This document shows, piece after piece, positions 22,643 to 30,934 of a stretch of 64,000 nucleotides of DNA (position 1 is its first letter; every line of letters begins with the position of its first letter). Under the pieces are notes generated by a model, which did no database searches, had not been told where the DNA came from, and saw only the letters and a list, made by a program, of their open reading frames with translations. Source of the DNA: a virus; the IMG/VR virus record IMGVR_UViG_3300014494_000005, positions 248,001 through 312,000 of that record. One strand, 5' to 3'. The translations under genes and the position numbers were made by a program.

Positions 22643-22975
22643 ATGGAAACAATTATAAAAATCAATATCTTAAAAATGAAAGAAGATATTAAAGCAAAAG
22701 TTGAATTACAAAAATTCTATAAAAATCAAAGAAAAACAGTAAAAATTGTTGGTGAAAGAAAAATGCCAGCAAGCGAAGCATGGTATAAACATTATACTAA
22801 TAGAGAAGATTTACGAATCTTATATGCTGCTTATGGTATTGCCAGAGGTAAAAGTTTTTCTCAGATTGAAAATCATTATCCTGAAGATAATCATCCACTT
22901 CAGAAATATCAAAAAGCAATTGATAGAATTTTAGAACCGTATATGTACTTGGAAGAAGTTCCAGTATTGGAATAA
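22643..22975 (+). CDS. Conserved phage protein of unknown function
   Basis: 110 residues; KIVGERKMPASEAWYKHYTNREDLRILYAAYGIARGKSFSQIE is a pattern I associate with uncharacterised proteins of large phages. Closed by a strong terminator. Confidence 0.7.
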   Translation: METIIKINILKMKEDIKAKVELQKFYKNQRKTVKIVGERKMPASEAWYKHYTNREDLRILYAAYGIARGKSFSQIENHYPEDNHPLQKYQKAIDRILEPYMYLEEVPVLE

Positions 22976-22978
22976 AAA

Positions 22979-23006
22979 TAAAAAAGGAGCTAGTCTCCTT
23001 TTTTTC
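22979..23006 (+). terminator. Intrinsic terminator
   Basis: AAAGGAG / CTCCTTT with CTAGT loop and T7. Confidence 0.85.
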
Positions 23007-23037
23007 TTGCATCTAATCGAATTATTATGTAGATTTA
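23007..23037 (+). promoter_or_regulatory. Bacteroidota-type promoter
   Basis: TTG (23007-23009), 20 bases, TAGATTTA (23030-23037), directly after the terminator; drives the 23070-25326 group. Confidence 0.6.
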
Positions 23038-23069
23038 CACAAAAATAACTTTATGTTAATTATGAAAAT

Positions 23070-23396
23070 ATGCCAGAAAATAATAAATCTACAAATGAAA
23101 TTATTCCAGAAAGTACTGAATTATCAAAAGAAATAACACCAACTTCATTAGCACAAGAAATTGAAAGTGGTGAAGAACCAGTATTTGAAAATCCTCTTCC
23201 AGAAGAAGAAAAAAAAGAACTTACCGAAGAAGAAAAACGTGAACTTTATATCAATCAATTAAAAGAAGTACGTGTAAGATTTCATCCAATTAAACATAAA
23301 GGTAATATTACCACAAATCAATTTCCTATTTCTTACAAAAAAGAACGTAGACGAAAAAATAAAATACAGCAACAATCTCGCAAAGGAAATCGTTAA
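23070..23396 (+). CDS. Acidic unknown protein with basic tail
   Basis: 108 residues. Very acidic first 70 (EEEKKELTEEEKRELY) and a strongly basic end (YKKERRRKNKIQQQSRKGNR), suggesting a disordered linker or nucleic-acid contact. No family recognised. Confidence 0.65.
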   Translation: MPENNKSTNEIIPESTELSKEITPTSLAQEIESGEEPVFENPLPEEEKKELTEEEKRELYINQLKEVRVRFHPIKHKGNITTNQFPISYKKERRRKNKIQQQSRKGNR

Positions 23397-23407
23397 TAAA
23401 TAAAAAT

Positions 23408-24025
23408 ATGAATGTAAATTATTGTCATACAGTCCCTAATAGTCATTTTTGGGCAAGTCTTAGTGGTGTTTTATGGTCATTAAAAGATAAAAAATGCCGT
23501 GAAAGTAGTGGTGTTTTAACCAGTAGTAAAGAACATATACTTATTGGTATTAAAAATATTATAAAAAACGGATATAAACTTAAAAAAATTAATGACAATA
23601 AAATAAAATCATTAGAATATTTTACCAGTGTTCCAGAAATTATTGAATATATGGAATCTAACGAATATAATGGCGAAAAATTTATTCAATTATTAGAAAA
23701 TACATTAAATAATGGATTTGATATATCCAATGGGTTAAAAATGGAAAGACATGATGTTTATAAATGTATTGATAGTGAAAGAAAATATCAAGACATGCGT
23801 TGGAATACAGACTTAAGAGAAGACCAAATTCCAGATGAAGATAAACCAGTTGCTGAATGGCTTAATTATATTGAATATCATTTAAGTAAAGCAAAAAATG
23901 AGAATTATCATTTAAATAAAGAAAGTGCACTCGATGAATTACGTAAAGTTGCTGCACTTGCAGTACGTGCAATGGAAATTCATGGATGCCCTGAAAGGCA
24001 AATTAATCCTGAAGTACAAATATAA
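23408..24025 (+). CDS. MazG-like phage protein
   Basis: 205 residues. The C-terminal part DVYKCIDSERKYQDMRW...VAEWLNYIEYHLSKAKN...ALDELRKVAALAVRAMEIHGCPER has the ExxYQxxRW and RKVxALxVxxMExHG signatures of a phage family related to MazG NTP pyrophosphatases. The first 115 residues are not recognised. Sits next to a dATP/dGTP pyrophosphohydrolase fusion, suggesting nucleotide pool control. Confidence 0.65.
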   Translation: MNVNYCHTVPNSHFWASLSGVLWSLKDKKCRESSGVLTSSKEHILIGIKNIIKNGYKLKKINDNKIKSLEYFTSVPEIIEYMESNEYNGEKFIQLLENTLNNGFDISNGLKMERHDVYKCIDSERKYQDMRWNTDLREDQIPDEDKPVAEWLNYIEYHLSKAKNENYHLNKESALDELRKVAALAVRAMEIHGCPERQINPEVQI

Positions 24026-24026
24026 T

Positions 24027-24395
24027 ATGGATAATATCGAAGTTATTGACCTTAATAATACATATTGGGATAGGTTAAAAGGATTTGCTACAGAATTACG
24101 TATTGATGCTCGTTGGATATTACGTAATAATGATACAAAAAAACCATACGGTTCATTAAGAATTGCATCACATCCAGATTTACCACCGGGATACTTACGT
24201 GCAATATTCACTTATGTTACAAAAATTAAACCAAAAAATAAGGAAGAAAAAATGAAAACCGTTGAGGATTTTCAAATGAAAATCACAGAATTAGAAGTTT
24301 ATTCAATTAGTGATGAGATTAAAACAGAACAAAAAAAATATGAAGCACCATATAAAGAACTTGAAGGTATGTTTGGTGTAAAAATATTTGAATAA
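24027..24395 (+). CDS. Unknown protein
   Basis: 122 residues from ATG 24027, right after the previous stop; earlier in-frame codons overlap the MazG-like gene. Contains RIASHPDLPPGYLRAIFTYV and a charged C-terminal coil. No family recognised. Confidence 0.65.
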   Translation: MDNIEVIDLNNTYWDRLKGFATELRIDARWILRNNDTKKPYGSLRIASHPDLPPGYLRAIFTYVTKIKPKNKEEKMKTVEDFQMKITELEVYSISDEIKTEQKKYEAPYKELEGMFGVKIFE

Positions 24396-24426
24396 TAAAA
24401 ATAATTACAATAAAATAATTTATATT

Positions 24427-25326
24427 ATGGGAAAAGAAAATACAAACATAGTAGAAGAAATAATTATGGAAAAACAAGAAAAAAAAGAAAAAGATATTAC
24501 TGCAACCACTGGTAAAGGTGGTGGTCTTAGATTTAACAAAGGAAAATTAAGATTTGATTTAGTTGAACCTCATGCATTTGAAGATTTTGTTCAAGTACTT
24601 ACTGATGGTGCTAATAAATATTTTGATAGAAATTGGGAAAACGGTCTTACATGGACATCTGTTCTGGCTTCACTTAAAAGACATATACAAGCAATAGAAA
24701 AAGGTGAAGATTATGACCCGGAAAGCGGACGTTTACATATTTCACATGCAGCTTGTAATGTACATTTTATTAATGCATTTTATTATATATTTCCACAAGG
24801 TGATGATAGACCAAAAAGATATCTCAAACTTCCAAAAATTGGTTTAGATGTTGATGGAATTCTTGCTGATTGGACAGGTGCATGGCATAAAAAATTTCCT
24901 CAAATGACAGCTACTCCAAATTCATGGTACTTTGATAGAAATGTTACTCAAAGATTTGAAGCAATGCGTAAAGCTGGAACTCTTGATGAATTCTATCTTA
25001 ATATAGAACCATTAATAAAACCAGAAGATTTACCATTTGAACCATCTTGTTACATTACTTCAAGACCAGTAACAAAAGAAATTACAGAACAATGGTTAGA
25101 CAAACACAATTTTCCCGGAAAAAAAGTAATTAGTCTTGACCTTAAACAAAGTAAAGTAGATGCAGCAAAAGAAGCAGGTGTTGAAATATTCATAGATGAT
25201 TGTTATGAAAATTTTTTAGAACTTAATAATCATGGAGTCTTTACATACTTATACACAGCACCTTGGAATATGAGATATAATATTGGTCATATGCGTCTAA
25301 ACACCTTAAAAATATACCATTGCTGA
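24427..25326 (+). CDS. dATP/dGTP pyrophosphohydrolase-like domain fused to HAD phosphatase
   Basis: 299 residues from ATG 24427. N-terminal domain (about 25-120): GGLRFNKGKLRFDLVEP, YGANKYF-type segment GANKYFDRNWENGLTW, SLKRHIQAIEKGED, and HISHAACNVHFI, matching the phage dATP/dGTP diphosphohydrolase N-terminal family (formerly DUF5664) related to MazZ. C-terminal domain (about 137-299): IGLDVDGILADWTGAW is HAD motif I (DxDG), CYITSRPVT motif II, and EIFIDDCYENF motif IV, as in 5'(3')-deoxyribonucleotidases. Together the product could strip a (d)NTP to (d)NMP and then to a nucleoside (inference). Confidence 0.8.
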   Translation: MGKENTNIVEEIIMEKQEKKEKDITATTGKGGGLRFNKGKLRFDLVEPHAFEDFVQVLTDGANKYFDRNWENGLTWTSVLASLKRHIQAIEKGEDYDPESGRLHISHAACNVHFINAFYYIFPQGDDRPKRYLKLPKIGLDVDGILADWTGAWHKKFPQMTATPNSWYFDRNVTQRFEAMRKAGTLDEFYLNIEPLIKPEDLPFEPSCYITSRPVTKEITEQWLDKHNFPGKKVISLDLKQSKVDAAKEAGVEIFIDDCYENFLELNNHGVFTYLYTAPWNMRYNIGHMRLNTLKIYHC

Positions 25327-25416
25327 AATAAAAAAATTTTAATGTTATTGAAATAACTTTTGTTTTTGAGTATTTATAAATAACAAAATAACATTTAAAT
25401 CATTAAATTTAAAGCA

Positions 25417-25896
25417 ATGAGTAATATCATATCAGATATTGTCGAAGATATTAATTTAAAACCAAATAAATCTAAACTCGTTTTAAAATGGGTCATTAGA
25501 TGTAGTATCGGTTTAATTTGTGCAGCATTTATTATTGGACAAGTTAAATCAAGTCATATTAATAAATTAGATAAAATTCAAAATAGTATTGATGATAATA
25601 CAGCAGCAATAAATAATTTAAATCAACAAATGATTACTGGTTTCAATAATGCTAATTTAAGAATTGATAAAATTTATGATGATGGATTTAATATGTTTAA
25701 TGATTTTCAAATTTACAATAAAAAACAACTTGAAATAATTATCGAATATGGACAAACAAATAAAGAATTGGTAATGAAAATGTTAGATGTTAATTCAATG
25801 GAAAAGACAAAAAATATGGAAATAAATTTACAACAGAAAAAAAAAGAAAATAGTACTTATTCTATTGGTGTAAAACCAGTAGAAGATAAAAAATAA
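25417..25896 (+). CDS. Membrane-anchored coiled-coil protein
   Basis: 159 residues: one membrane segment (WVIRCSIGLICAAFIIG, about 25-41), then a long coiled coil (LDKIQNSIDDNTAAINNLNQQ) and a charged tail. Could be a spanin-like or other phage envelope protein, but no partner gene is evident. Confidence 0.65.
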   Translation: MSNIISDIVEDINLKPNKSKLVLKWVIRCSIGLICAAFIIGQVKSSHINKLDKIQNSIDDNTAAINNLNQQMITGFNNANLRIDKIYDDGFNMFNDFQIYNKKQLEIIIEYGQTNKELVMKMLDVNSMEKTKNMEINLQQKKKENSTYSIGVKPVEDKK

Positions 25897-25905
25897 TCTG
25901 ATTTC

Positions 25906-26229
25906 ATGGGGCGAATATATCCAAAAAAGTATAGCAAAGAAGAATTCAGGAAATTTCTTGAAAAAAACAATGTGAGTGAAACTATTATCAATAAATTTAA
26001 TGAATTGCCAGAAAAAATCGAACGCAATAAAGATAAATATGAATTATATATCAATTCAACTTGGTATAATGTTGGTAATACTTTTTATAGTTTTGAATTA
26101 AATTATTATTCTGAGGAACTTATCGAATATCTTTTTAATTCAAAAGTGTTTAATGATATTGAACTTAGTATAAATAATTTAATTTGTGAATTAAAAAATT
26201 CGAAAATTATTATTGGCAATTGTAGATGA
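25906..26229 (+). CDS. Unknown protein
   Basis: 107 residues, charged, helical with an aromatic middle (INSTWYNVGNTFYSFELNYY). Stop codon overlaps the start of the phosphoesterase (ATGA), so the two are translationally coupled. Confidence 0.65.
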   Translation: MGRIYPKKYSKEEFRKFLEKNNVSETIINKFNELPEKIERNKDKYELYINSTWYNVGNTFYSFELNYYSEELIEYLFNSKVFNDIELSINNLICELKNSKIIIGNCR

Positions 26230-26858
26230 TGAAACTTTGTATAATTTCTGATACACATGGAAAACATAATCAATTAGTATTGCCTAATGCTGATTGTATT
26301 ATTCATTGTGGTGATAGTACTTCTGTTGGAAAAGAACATGAAATTCATAATTTTTTTAAATGGTTTTCAAGTCTCAACCAATACGTATATAAAATTCTTA
26401 TTGCTGGTAATCATGACTGGTTATTCGAAAGAAATAGACTATTAGCATTGACTCATAAACCAAAGAATGTAATTTATTTACAAGATGGCGAAATTGTTAT
26501 TGATGGTATTAAATTTTATGGAACACCAGTACAAAAACCTTTCTATGATTGGGCATTTAATCGCCCAGAAGCAAAACTTGCACAACATTGGATGGCAATT
26601 CCTGATGATACTGATGTATTAATAACACATAGTCCACCATTTATGATAATGGATTATGCACCACATAGCATGCAACATGAAGGTTCACCAAGTCTCTATA
26701 AAGAAGTACTTGAACGTATTAAACCTAAAATTCATTGTTTTGGTCATTTACATAGTGGATACGGTATAAAAGTAATTGAAAATACTACATTTATAAATGC
26801 CAGTAATCTTGATGAAGATTATAATTGTATAAACGCACCAATTATAATTGAAATTTAA
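26226..26858 (+). CDS. Calcineurin-like metallophosphoesterase
   Basis: 210 residues with the full metal site: SDTHGKH (DxH), IIHCGDSTS (GD), IAGNHDW (GNHD), THSPP, and CFGHLHSGYG (GHxH). Closest in layout to the MPPED1/2-type phosphodiesterases. Substrate cannot be deduced; a cyclic nucleotide or a nucleic acid end is possible. Confidence 0.88.
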   Translation: MMKLCIISDTHGKHNQLVLPNADCIIHCGDSTSVGKEHEIHNFFKWFSSLNQYVYKILIAGNHDWLFERNRLLALTHKPKNVIYLQDGEIVIDGIKFYGTPVQKPFYDWAFNRPEAKLAQHWMAIPDDTDVLITHSPPFMIMDYAPHSMQHEGSPSLYKEVLERIKPKIHCFGHLHSGYGIKVIENTTFINASNLDEDYNCINAPIIIEI

Positions 26859-26935
26859 ATTTCAATATATTTGACTTTTGCCTGATATTATTCTATTTAT
26901 GGGTAAAAATTATTTTATTAAAAAATATTATATAT

Positions 26936-27259
26936 ATGGATATCAATGAATTATTAGAAAAGTTACAAGAAAGATTTTTACCTGAAGACTTAAAAGGTGA
27001 ATTTACGGCACATGGTAATTGTATTATTTGGGAATATAATCTCGATAATGATGTTGAAGAAATTGAAGCACCTAATGCTGATAGTGATGAACTTGAATTT
27101 GATTTTGAATCATCAAGTTCTGAAGAATTATTACATGAAGCATATAATAAAGACCATGAACTACTTGAAATATTTCTTGATGAAATAGATGAATTTAATA
27201 ATTGGACTCTTTCTGACCCAGAAATTAATGAAAATGTAATATCTTTTAAAATATTTTAA
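26936..27259 (+). CDS. Acidic unknown protein
   Basis: 107 residues, about a quarter Asp/Glu (FDFESSSSEELLHEAYNKDHELLEIFLDEIDE). Highly acidic small phage proteins often mimic DNA to block host enzymes, but no fold is recognised. Confidence 0.65.
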   Translation: MDINELLEKLQERFLPEDLKGEFTAHGNCIIWEYNLDNDVEEIEAPNADSDELEFDFESSSSEELLHEAYNKDHELLEIFLDEIDEFNNWTLSDPEINENVISFKIF

Positions 27260-27264
27260 ACAAA

Positions 27265-28254
27265 TTATGCCCATTTCCATTTAAAACCTTGTGAGGTTTT
27301 AAATTTATTGTTACAACAGCCATAAATAGTTTTTGTAAAGAACTTCATATTTTTTAGTTCTTTAGGATTATACGTTCCCAACAATTCATTATTTATATTA
27401 TACATTTCAATTTTTTTATGTTCAATTTGGTAATTTCCTTTGGCATTATTTTCACAATATGGTTTTATTTGTAATGTAACATCTTCTTTTTTGAAAAACC
27501 ACATAAAATTTTTAAATTTATAATATTGTTGTTGTTTCATATTATTTCTACAACATTTTAAAATAGCACCACTAGAATAACCAATTTTATGTAATTCATT
27601 AATGTTATTCCATTTTTTTATGTAATTACTATTTAAATCATATTGAAAAATTGGTTTAAATTTATCATTAAGCTCAACAATATCACCAATAGACTCCCCA
27701 TTATGATATTTCCAAAAATAGTTTTCAATTTTTCTTCGACCAAAACTTTTACATGCTCTATGTATGTGACTAATAGATAAATATGGATATTTAATTGATA
27801 AATCAATTGTGTTTTCAAATATTTCTAAAATAATACCATTATTATTGTATTTAACAATGCTTTGTTTATTAGAAAGCATATTAATTCTTTTTTTACGAGT
27901 ATATTTTATACCTGAACCACCTTCTCCTCCATCAGTTAAATTTGATAATGAACCTAATTTTAAATCACGTCTACCTATTTTATGAATATAATATTTTTCT
28001 AACCTGAATGCACTATATTCACTCATATTTTCATATAATTTAACAACAATAGGATTTTTATTATTCGCCTTAATTTTATCTATTATTCTTTGTTTTAATT
28101 TATTTCGTTTATCAATAACATTTAAATGTACACTACATCTAATATCCTTACCTTTACCAACATAAAATGGTTCATAATTAAAATTAAATTTACCAACATT
28201 AAATTCTCCTGCTTTTAGTGGATTTAAATAAACATATACGTAATAATTAAACAT
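27265..28254 (-). CDS. GIY-YIG homing endonuclease
   Basis: 329 residues. N-terminal GIY-YIG nuclease: YVYVYLNPLKAG, PFYVGKGKDIRCSVHL with the catalytic Arg region, and EKYYIHKIGR with the metal-binding Glu. C-terminal part has NUMOD-like repeats (IVKYNNNGIILEIFENTIDLS; IFQYDLNSNYIKKWNNI) that bind DNA. Opposite orientation to its neighbours, as expected for an inserted mobile gene. Confidence 0.88.
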   Translation of the reverse strand: MFNYYVYVYLNPLKAGEFNVGKFNFNYEPFYVGKGKDIRCSVHLNVIDKRNKLKQRIIDKIKANNKNPIVVKLYENMSEYSAFRLEKYYIHKIGRRDLKLGSLSNLTDGGEGGSGIKYTRKKRINMLSNKQSIVKYNNNGIILEIFENTIDLSIKYPYLSISHIHRACKSFGRRKIENYFWKYHNGESIGDIVELNDKFKPIFQYDLNSNYIKKWNNINELHKIGYSSGAILKCCRNNMKQQQYYKFKNFMWFFKKEDVTLQIKPYCENNAKGNYQIEHKKIEMYNINNELLGTYNPKELKNMKFFTKTIYGCCNNKFKTSQGFKWKWA

Positions 28255-28318
28255 AATAATTTACTTTCATATAAATACTGTTTCCCATGAAATTTTTTTA
28301 AGAATTTACTGTTTATTT

Positions 28319-28347
28319 GTAACAAATAGTTATATTTGTCGTATAAT
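28319..28347 (+). promoter_or_regulatory. Phage-type promoter
   Basis: GTAACA (28319-28324), 17 bases including TATATTTG, then CG plus TATAAT (28342-28347); drives the nucleotidyltransferase pair. Confidence 0.8.
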
Positions 28348-28368
28348 ATTTAAATAATAAATAATCAA

Positions 28369-29370
28369 ATGGGAGGACATGCATTAAAAAACACATTTAC
28401 TGAAAGAAAAAATACTGAAGAATTTTTAAGAATTGGTAAAATTATTCAAGATAAAGTTTTAAATGATGTTGCAATTGAAACAACAATCTTAAAATGCTAT
28501 TATACTAAACCAGACCACGGAGACTTGGACTTATTATTGAAAATAAGTATTAATAATAACATTAATTTAAGAGATTATATACAACATTCTTTCAAACCAA
28601 ACGAAATTATTAGTAATGGTGGAGTATTTTCATTTAATTATCAAGACTTTCAAATTGATTTTATTCCAATAAACGAAAAGAATTGGAATATTGCGCAGAC
28701 GTACGGATTTTTTGACCCCCTTGGTAATATTATGGGTAAAACCTTTCATAAATTTGGTTTATCTTATGGATGGGAAGGTCTTATTTATAAATTTAGAAAT
28801 TTCAATGGTTCAAATTCACGAGATATTTTGCTTACTAATGACGCTAAAAAAATTTTTGATTTTGGCGGATATGATTATGATAGATACTTAAATGGTTTTG
28901 AAACTCTTGAAGATATTTTTAAGTTTTGCATTAATGGTAAATATTTTGATTCTGAAATGTTTAAAATGGAAAATCTTAAAAGTATTGACAGAAAAAGAAA
29001 TCGTAAACGTGGTTCATATCATTTATTTTTGAATTACTTGAAAGATAATGGCATTTATAATAAATATAATTTTAATCCCAATAAAGAGACATATTTACCA
29101 ATAATTAATCAATATTTTCCTGAAGCAAAATTTTCTGAACAACTCTATGAATTACAAAAAATTGATGCTAAAAATAAAATTATTTCTCAAAAATTTAATG
29201 GTGATTTAGTTATGTCTTGGCTTCCCGACCTTAAAGGTAAAGAATTAGGAAATGCAATATCAAAATTTAAAAATTCATTAAATTTTAGATATGAAGATTT
29301 TATTTTATATGGCAGTTATGATGAAATTTATAATTATTTTATGAAAGTTTATGACGAAGAAAATAGGTAA
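28369..29370 (+). CDS. Nucleotidyltransferase-superfamily protein
   Basis: 333 residues, Pol-beta-like nucleotidyltransferase signs: MGGHAL at the start, PDHGDLDLLL (two metal-binding Asp), and FQIDFIPI (third Asp). The C-terminal LPDLKGKELGNAISKFK recalls the helical end of tRNA nucleotidyltransferases. I recognise the overall pattern from an uncharacterised conserved family. Because the tRNAs here do not encode CCA, a role in tRNA end repair is attractive but unproven. Confidence 0.6.
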   Translation: MGGHALKNTFTERKNTEEFLRIGKIIQDKVLNDVAIETTILKCYYTKPDHGDLDLLLKISINNNINLRDYIQHSFKPNEIISNGGVFSFNYQDFQIDFIPINEKNWNIAQTYGFFDPLGNIMGKTFHKFGLSYGWEGLIYKFRNFNGSNSRDILLTNDAKKIFDFGGYDYDRYLNGFETLEDIFKFCINGKYFDSEMFKMENLKSIDRKRNRKRGSYHLFLNYLKDNGIYNKYNFNPNKETYLPIINQYFPEAKFSEQLYELQKIDAKNKIISQKFNGDLVMSWLPDLKGKELGNAISKFKNSLNFRYEDFILYGSYDEIYNYFMKVYDEENR

Positions 29371-30229
29371 AAATAATATATTAAAATTAGGAAGTAAAAA
29401 TCTTAATTCTGAAAATTGGAAAGTTTATCATCCAAATGGAAAACATATGTTTACTTGTGGCGAAAAAAAAGTTTATTGGTATTTAGAAAGAACTTTGGCA
29501 AAAATTATTGGAGATAAAAAAATTCAATTAAATTTTATACCAAAAGGTAATGGTTTTGAAGATTATGAAGATTTTGGTCGTGGGATAAGAGAAACTAGAT
29601 GTGTTGTTACTGGACGTGAAGATGGGTTACAAAGACATCACATTGTACCTTATTGTTATAGAACATATTTTCCAGAGGAATTCAAATCTAAAAATCACCA
29701 CGATGTTGTTTTAATTAATAATGAAATACATGGAGAATATGAATTACTTGCAAATCTATATAAAGATGATATTGCGCATGCGTTTGGCGTTAAAACAATT
29801 AATGAATTTAATGTAGAATATACCACAAAATTACGTGAAATTGGTAAAGAAAATGCAATAATAATACATGCAATAAATTCAATATTTAAATGTTATGGAA
29901 GAATGCCATATAAAATAAAACTCGAAAAATTACATTTTATATCCAAAAAAACAAATATACCATATAATGTAATTAAAGACTTTACGTACATTCAAATGTA
30001 TAAGCTGTATCTTTTATTAAAACAACGACATATCGATGAAATTTATGCATTTAAAGAAGAAAATAGACATTTATATGACCACGGTTATCATGTTGTACAA
30101 AAACTCGATACTGAAGAAAAAATAATGGAATTTGTTAAACTCTGGAGAAATCATTTTATTGATACCATGCAACCCAAATATATGCCCAATGGTTGGTCAA
30201 TTGATTTTAGAATTAAAACAAAAATATAA
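29351..30229 (+). CDS. HNH-like nuclease candidate
   Basis: 292 residues; overlaps the previous gene by 20 bases. RCVVTGREDGLQRHHIVPYCYRTYFPE is an HNH-type half with the His-His pair, followed by LINNEIHGEYE, which supplies the last His. Only one Cys is kept, so no zinc knuckle. The rest is helical. Cotranscription with a nucleotidyltransferase suggests RNA or DNA end processing (inference). Confidence 0.6.
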   Translation: MTKKIGKNNILKLGSKNLNSENWKVYHPNGKHMFTCGEKKVYWYLERTLAKIIGDKKIQLNFIPKGNGFEDYEDFGRGIRETRCVVTGREDGLQRHHIVPYCYRTYFPEEFKSKNHHDVVLINNEIHGEYELLANLYKDDIAHAFGVKTINEFNVEYTTKLREIGKENAIIIHAINSIFKCYGRMPYKIKLEKLHFISKKTNIPYNVIKDFTYIQMYKLYLLLKQRHIDEIYAFKEENRHLYDHGYHVVQKLDTEEKIMEFVKLWRNHFIDTMQPKYMPNGWSIDFRIKTKI

Positions 30230-30234
30230 AACCC

Positions 30235-30265
30235 TTGCATATTTAAATATTAATCATTAATATTG
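30235..30265 (+). promoter_or_regulatory. Bacteroidota-type promoter
   Basis: TTG (30235-30237), 20 bases, TAATATTG (30258-30265), 20 bases before the gene at 30286. Confidence 0.5.
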
Positions 30266-30285
30266 CCTTATAAATTAAATATAAA

Positions 30286-30741
30286 ATGAAACTTTACAAA
30301 GCATTAAAATTAAGAAAAGGTTTGATTGGTGAAATTACCAAACTCAAACAACAAATAAAAGAAAAAAATTCATATTTGGAAGGTTCAGTAAATGCAGAAA
30401 AGTATAATGTAGAAAAAATCTACAATACTCTTTTGAAAAAAATCGATGAACTTACTGGATTAAAATTTGCCATTAATGCAGCAAATGTCGAGATTCAATC
30501 TAAAATTTATGTGCTTTCTGAAAATAAAGCACTTATAGCATTTTGGAATGAAGTATCAGTTGCTGAAGGCACTCAAGTATCTGGTTATAGTGAAATAATT
30601 AAAAATTATAAAGTTCAGTTTGATGAAGAAAAACGAAATAGTATCATTACTGAACTTCAAAAAAGAGTTGATGCTCTACAAGAAGAAATTGATAATTATA
30701 ATTATACCACAGATATTCCTTGGGATTCTCCTGAAGAATAA
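30286..30741 (+). CDS. DIP1984-like coiled-coil protein
   Basis: 151 residues, helical coiled coil. MKLYKALKLRKGLIGEITKLKQQI at the start and the end pattern ALQEEIDNYNYTTDIPW match the DIP1984 family as I know it (leading KLxxAL and final LDxxIQxxNWxxxL). Function of that family is unknown. Confidence 0.6.
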   Translation: MKLYKALKLRKGLIGEITKLKQQIKEKNSYLEGSVNAEKYNVEKIYNTLLKKIDELTGLKFAINAANVEIQSKIYVLSENKALIAFWNEVSVAEGTQVSGYSEIIKNYKVQFDEEKRNSIITELQKRVDALQEEIDNYNYTTDIPWDSPEE

Positions 30742-30749
30742 ATGAAACT

Positions 30750-30926
30750 GAAGTGCTGCGTTGAGTAACATTAGTATAATGAAACTTATGATACATTGGT
30801 AAATGATAGCGATTAGAATGTTAAAAATTCCTAAATTCACCACGAATAAAGTCTTAAGAATCAAATATTAAAACTCAACAACCTCATTAATTACTTTTGC
30901 TAAAGGCGCACACTTCTTTTATTATT
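30750..30926 (+). ncRNA. Structured RNA candidate closed by long-range helix
   Basis: GAAGTG(C)TGCG (30750-30760) pairs with CGCACACTTC (30907-30916), stacked with TTGAG/CTCAA further in, followed by TTTTATTATT. About 175 bases, no ORF. The closing helix plus T-rich end suggests an independent small RNA or a leader of the IMPDH/GMP reductase gene at 30935. Confidence 0.45.
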
Positions 30927-30934
30927 AATGCTTT

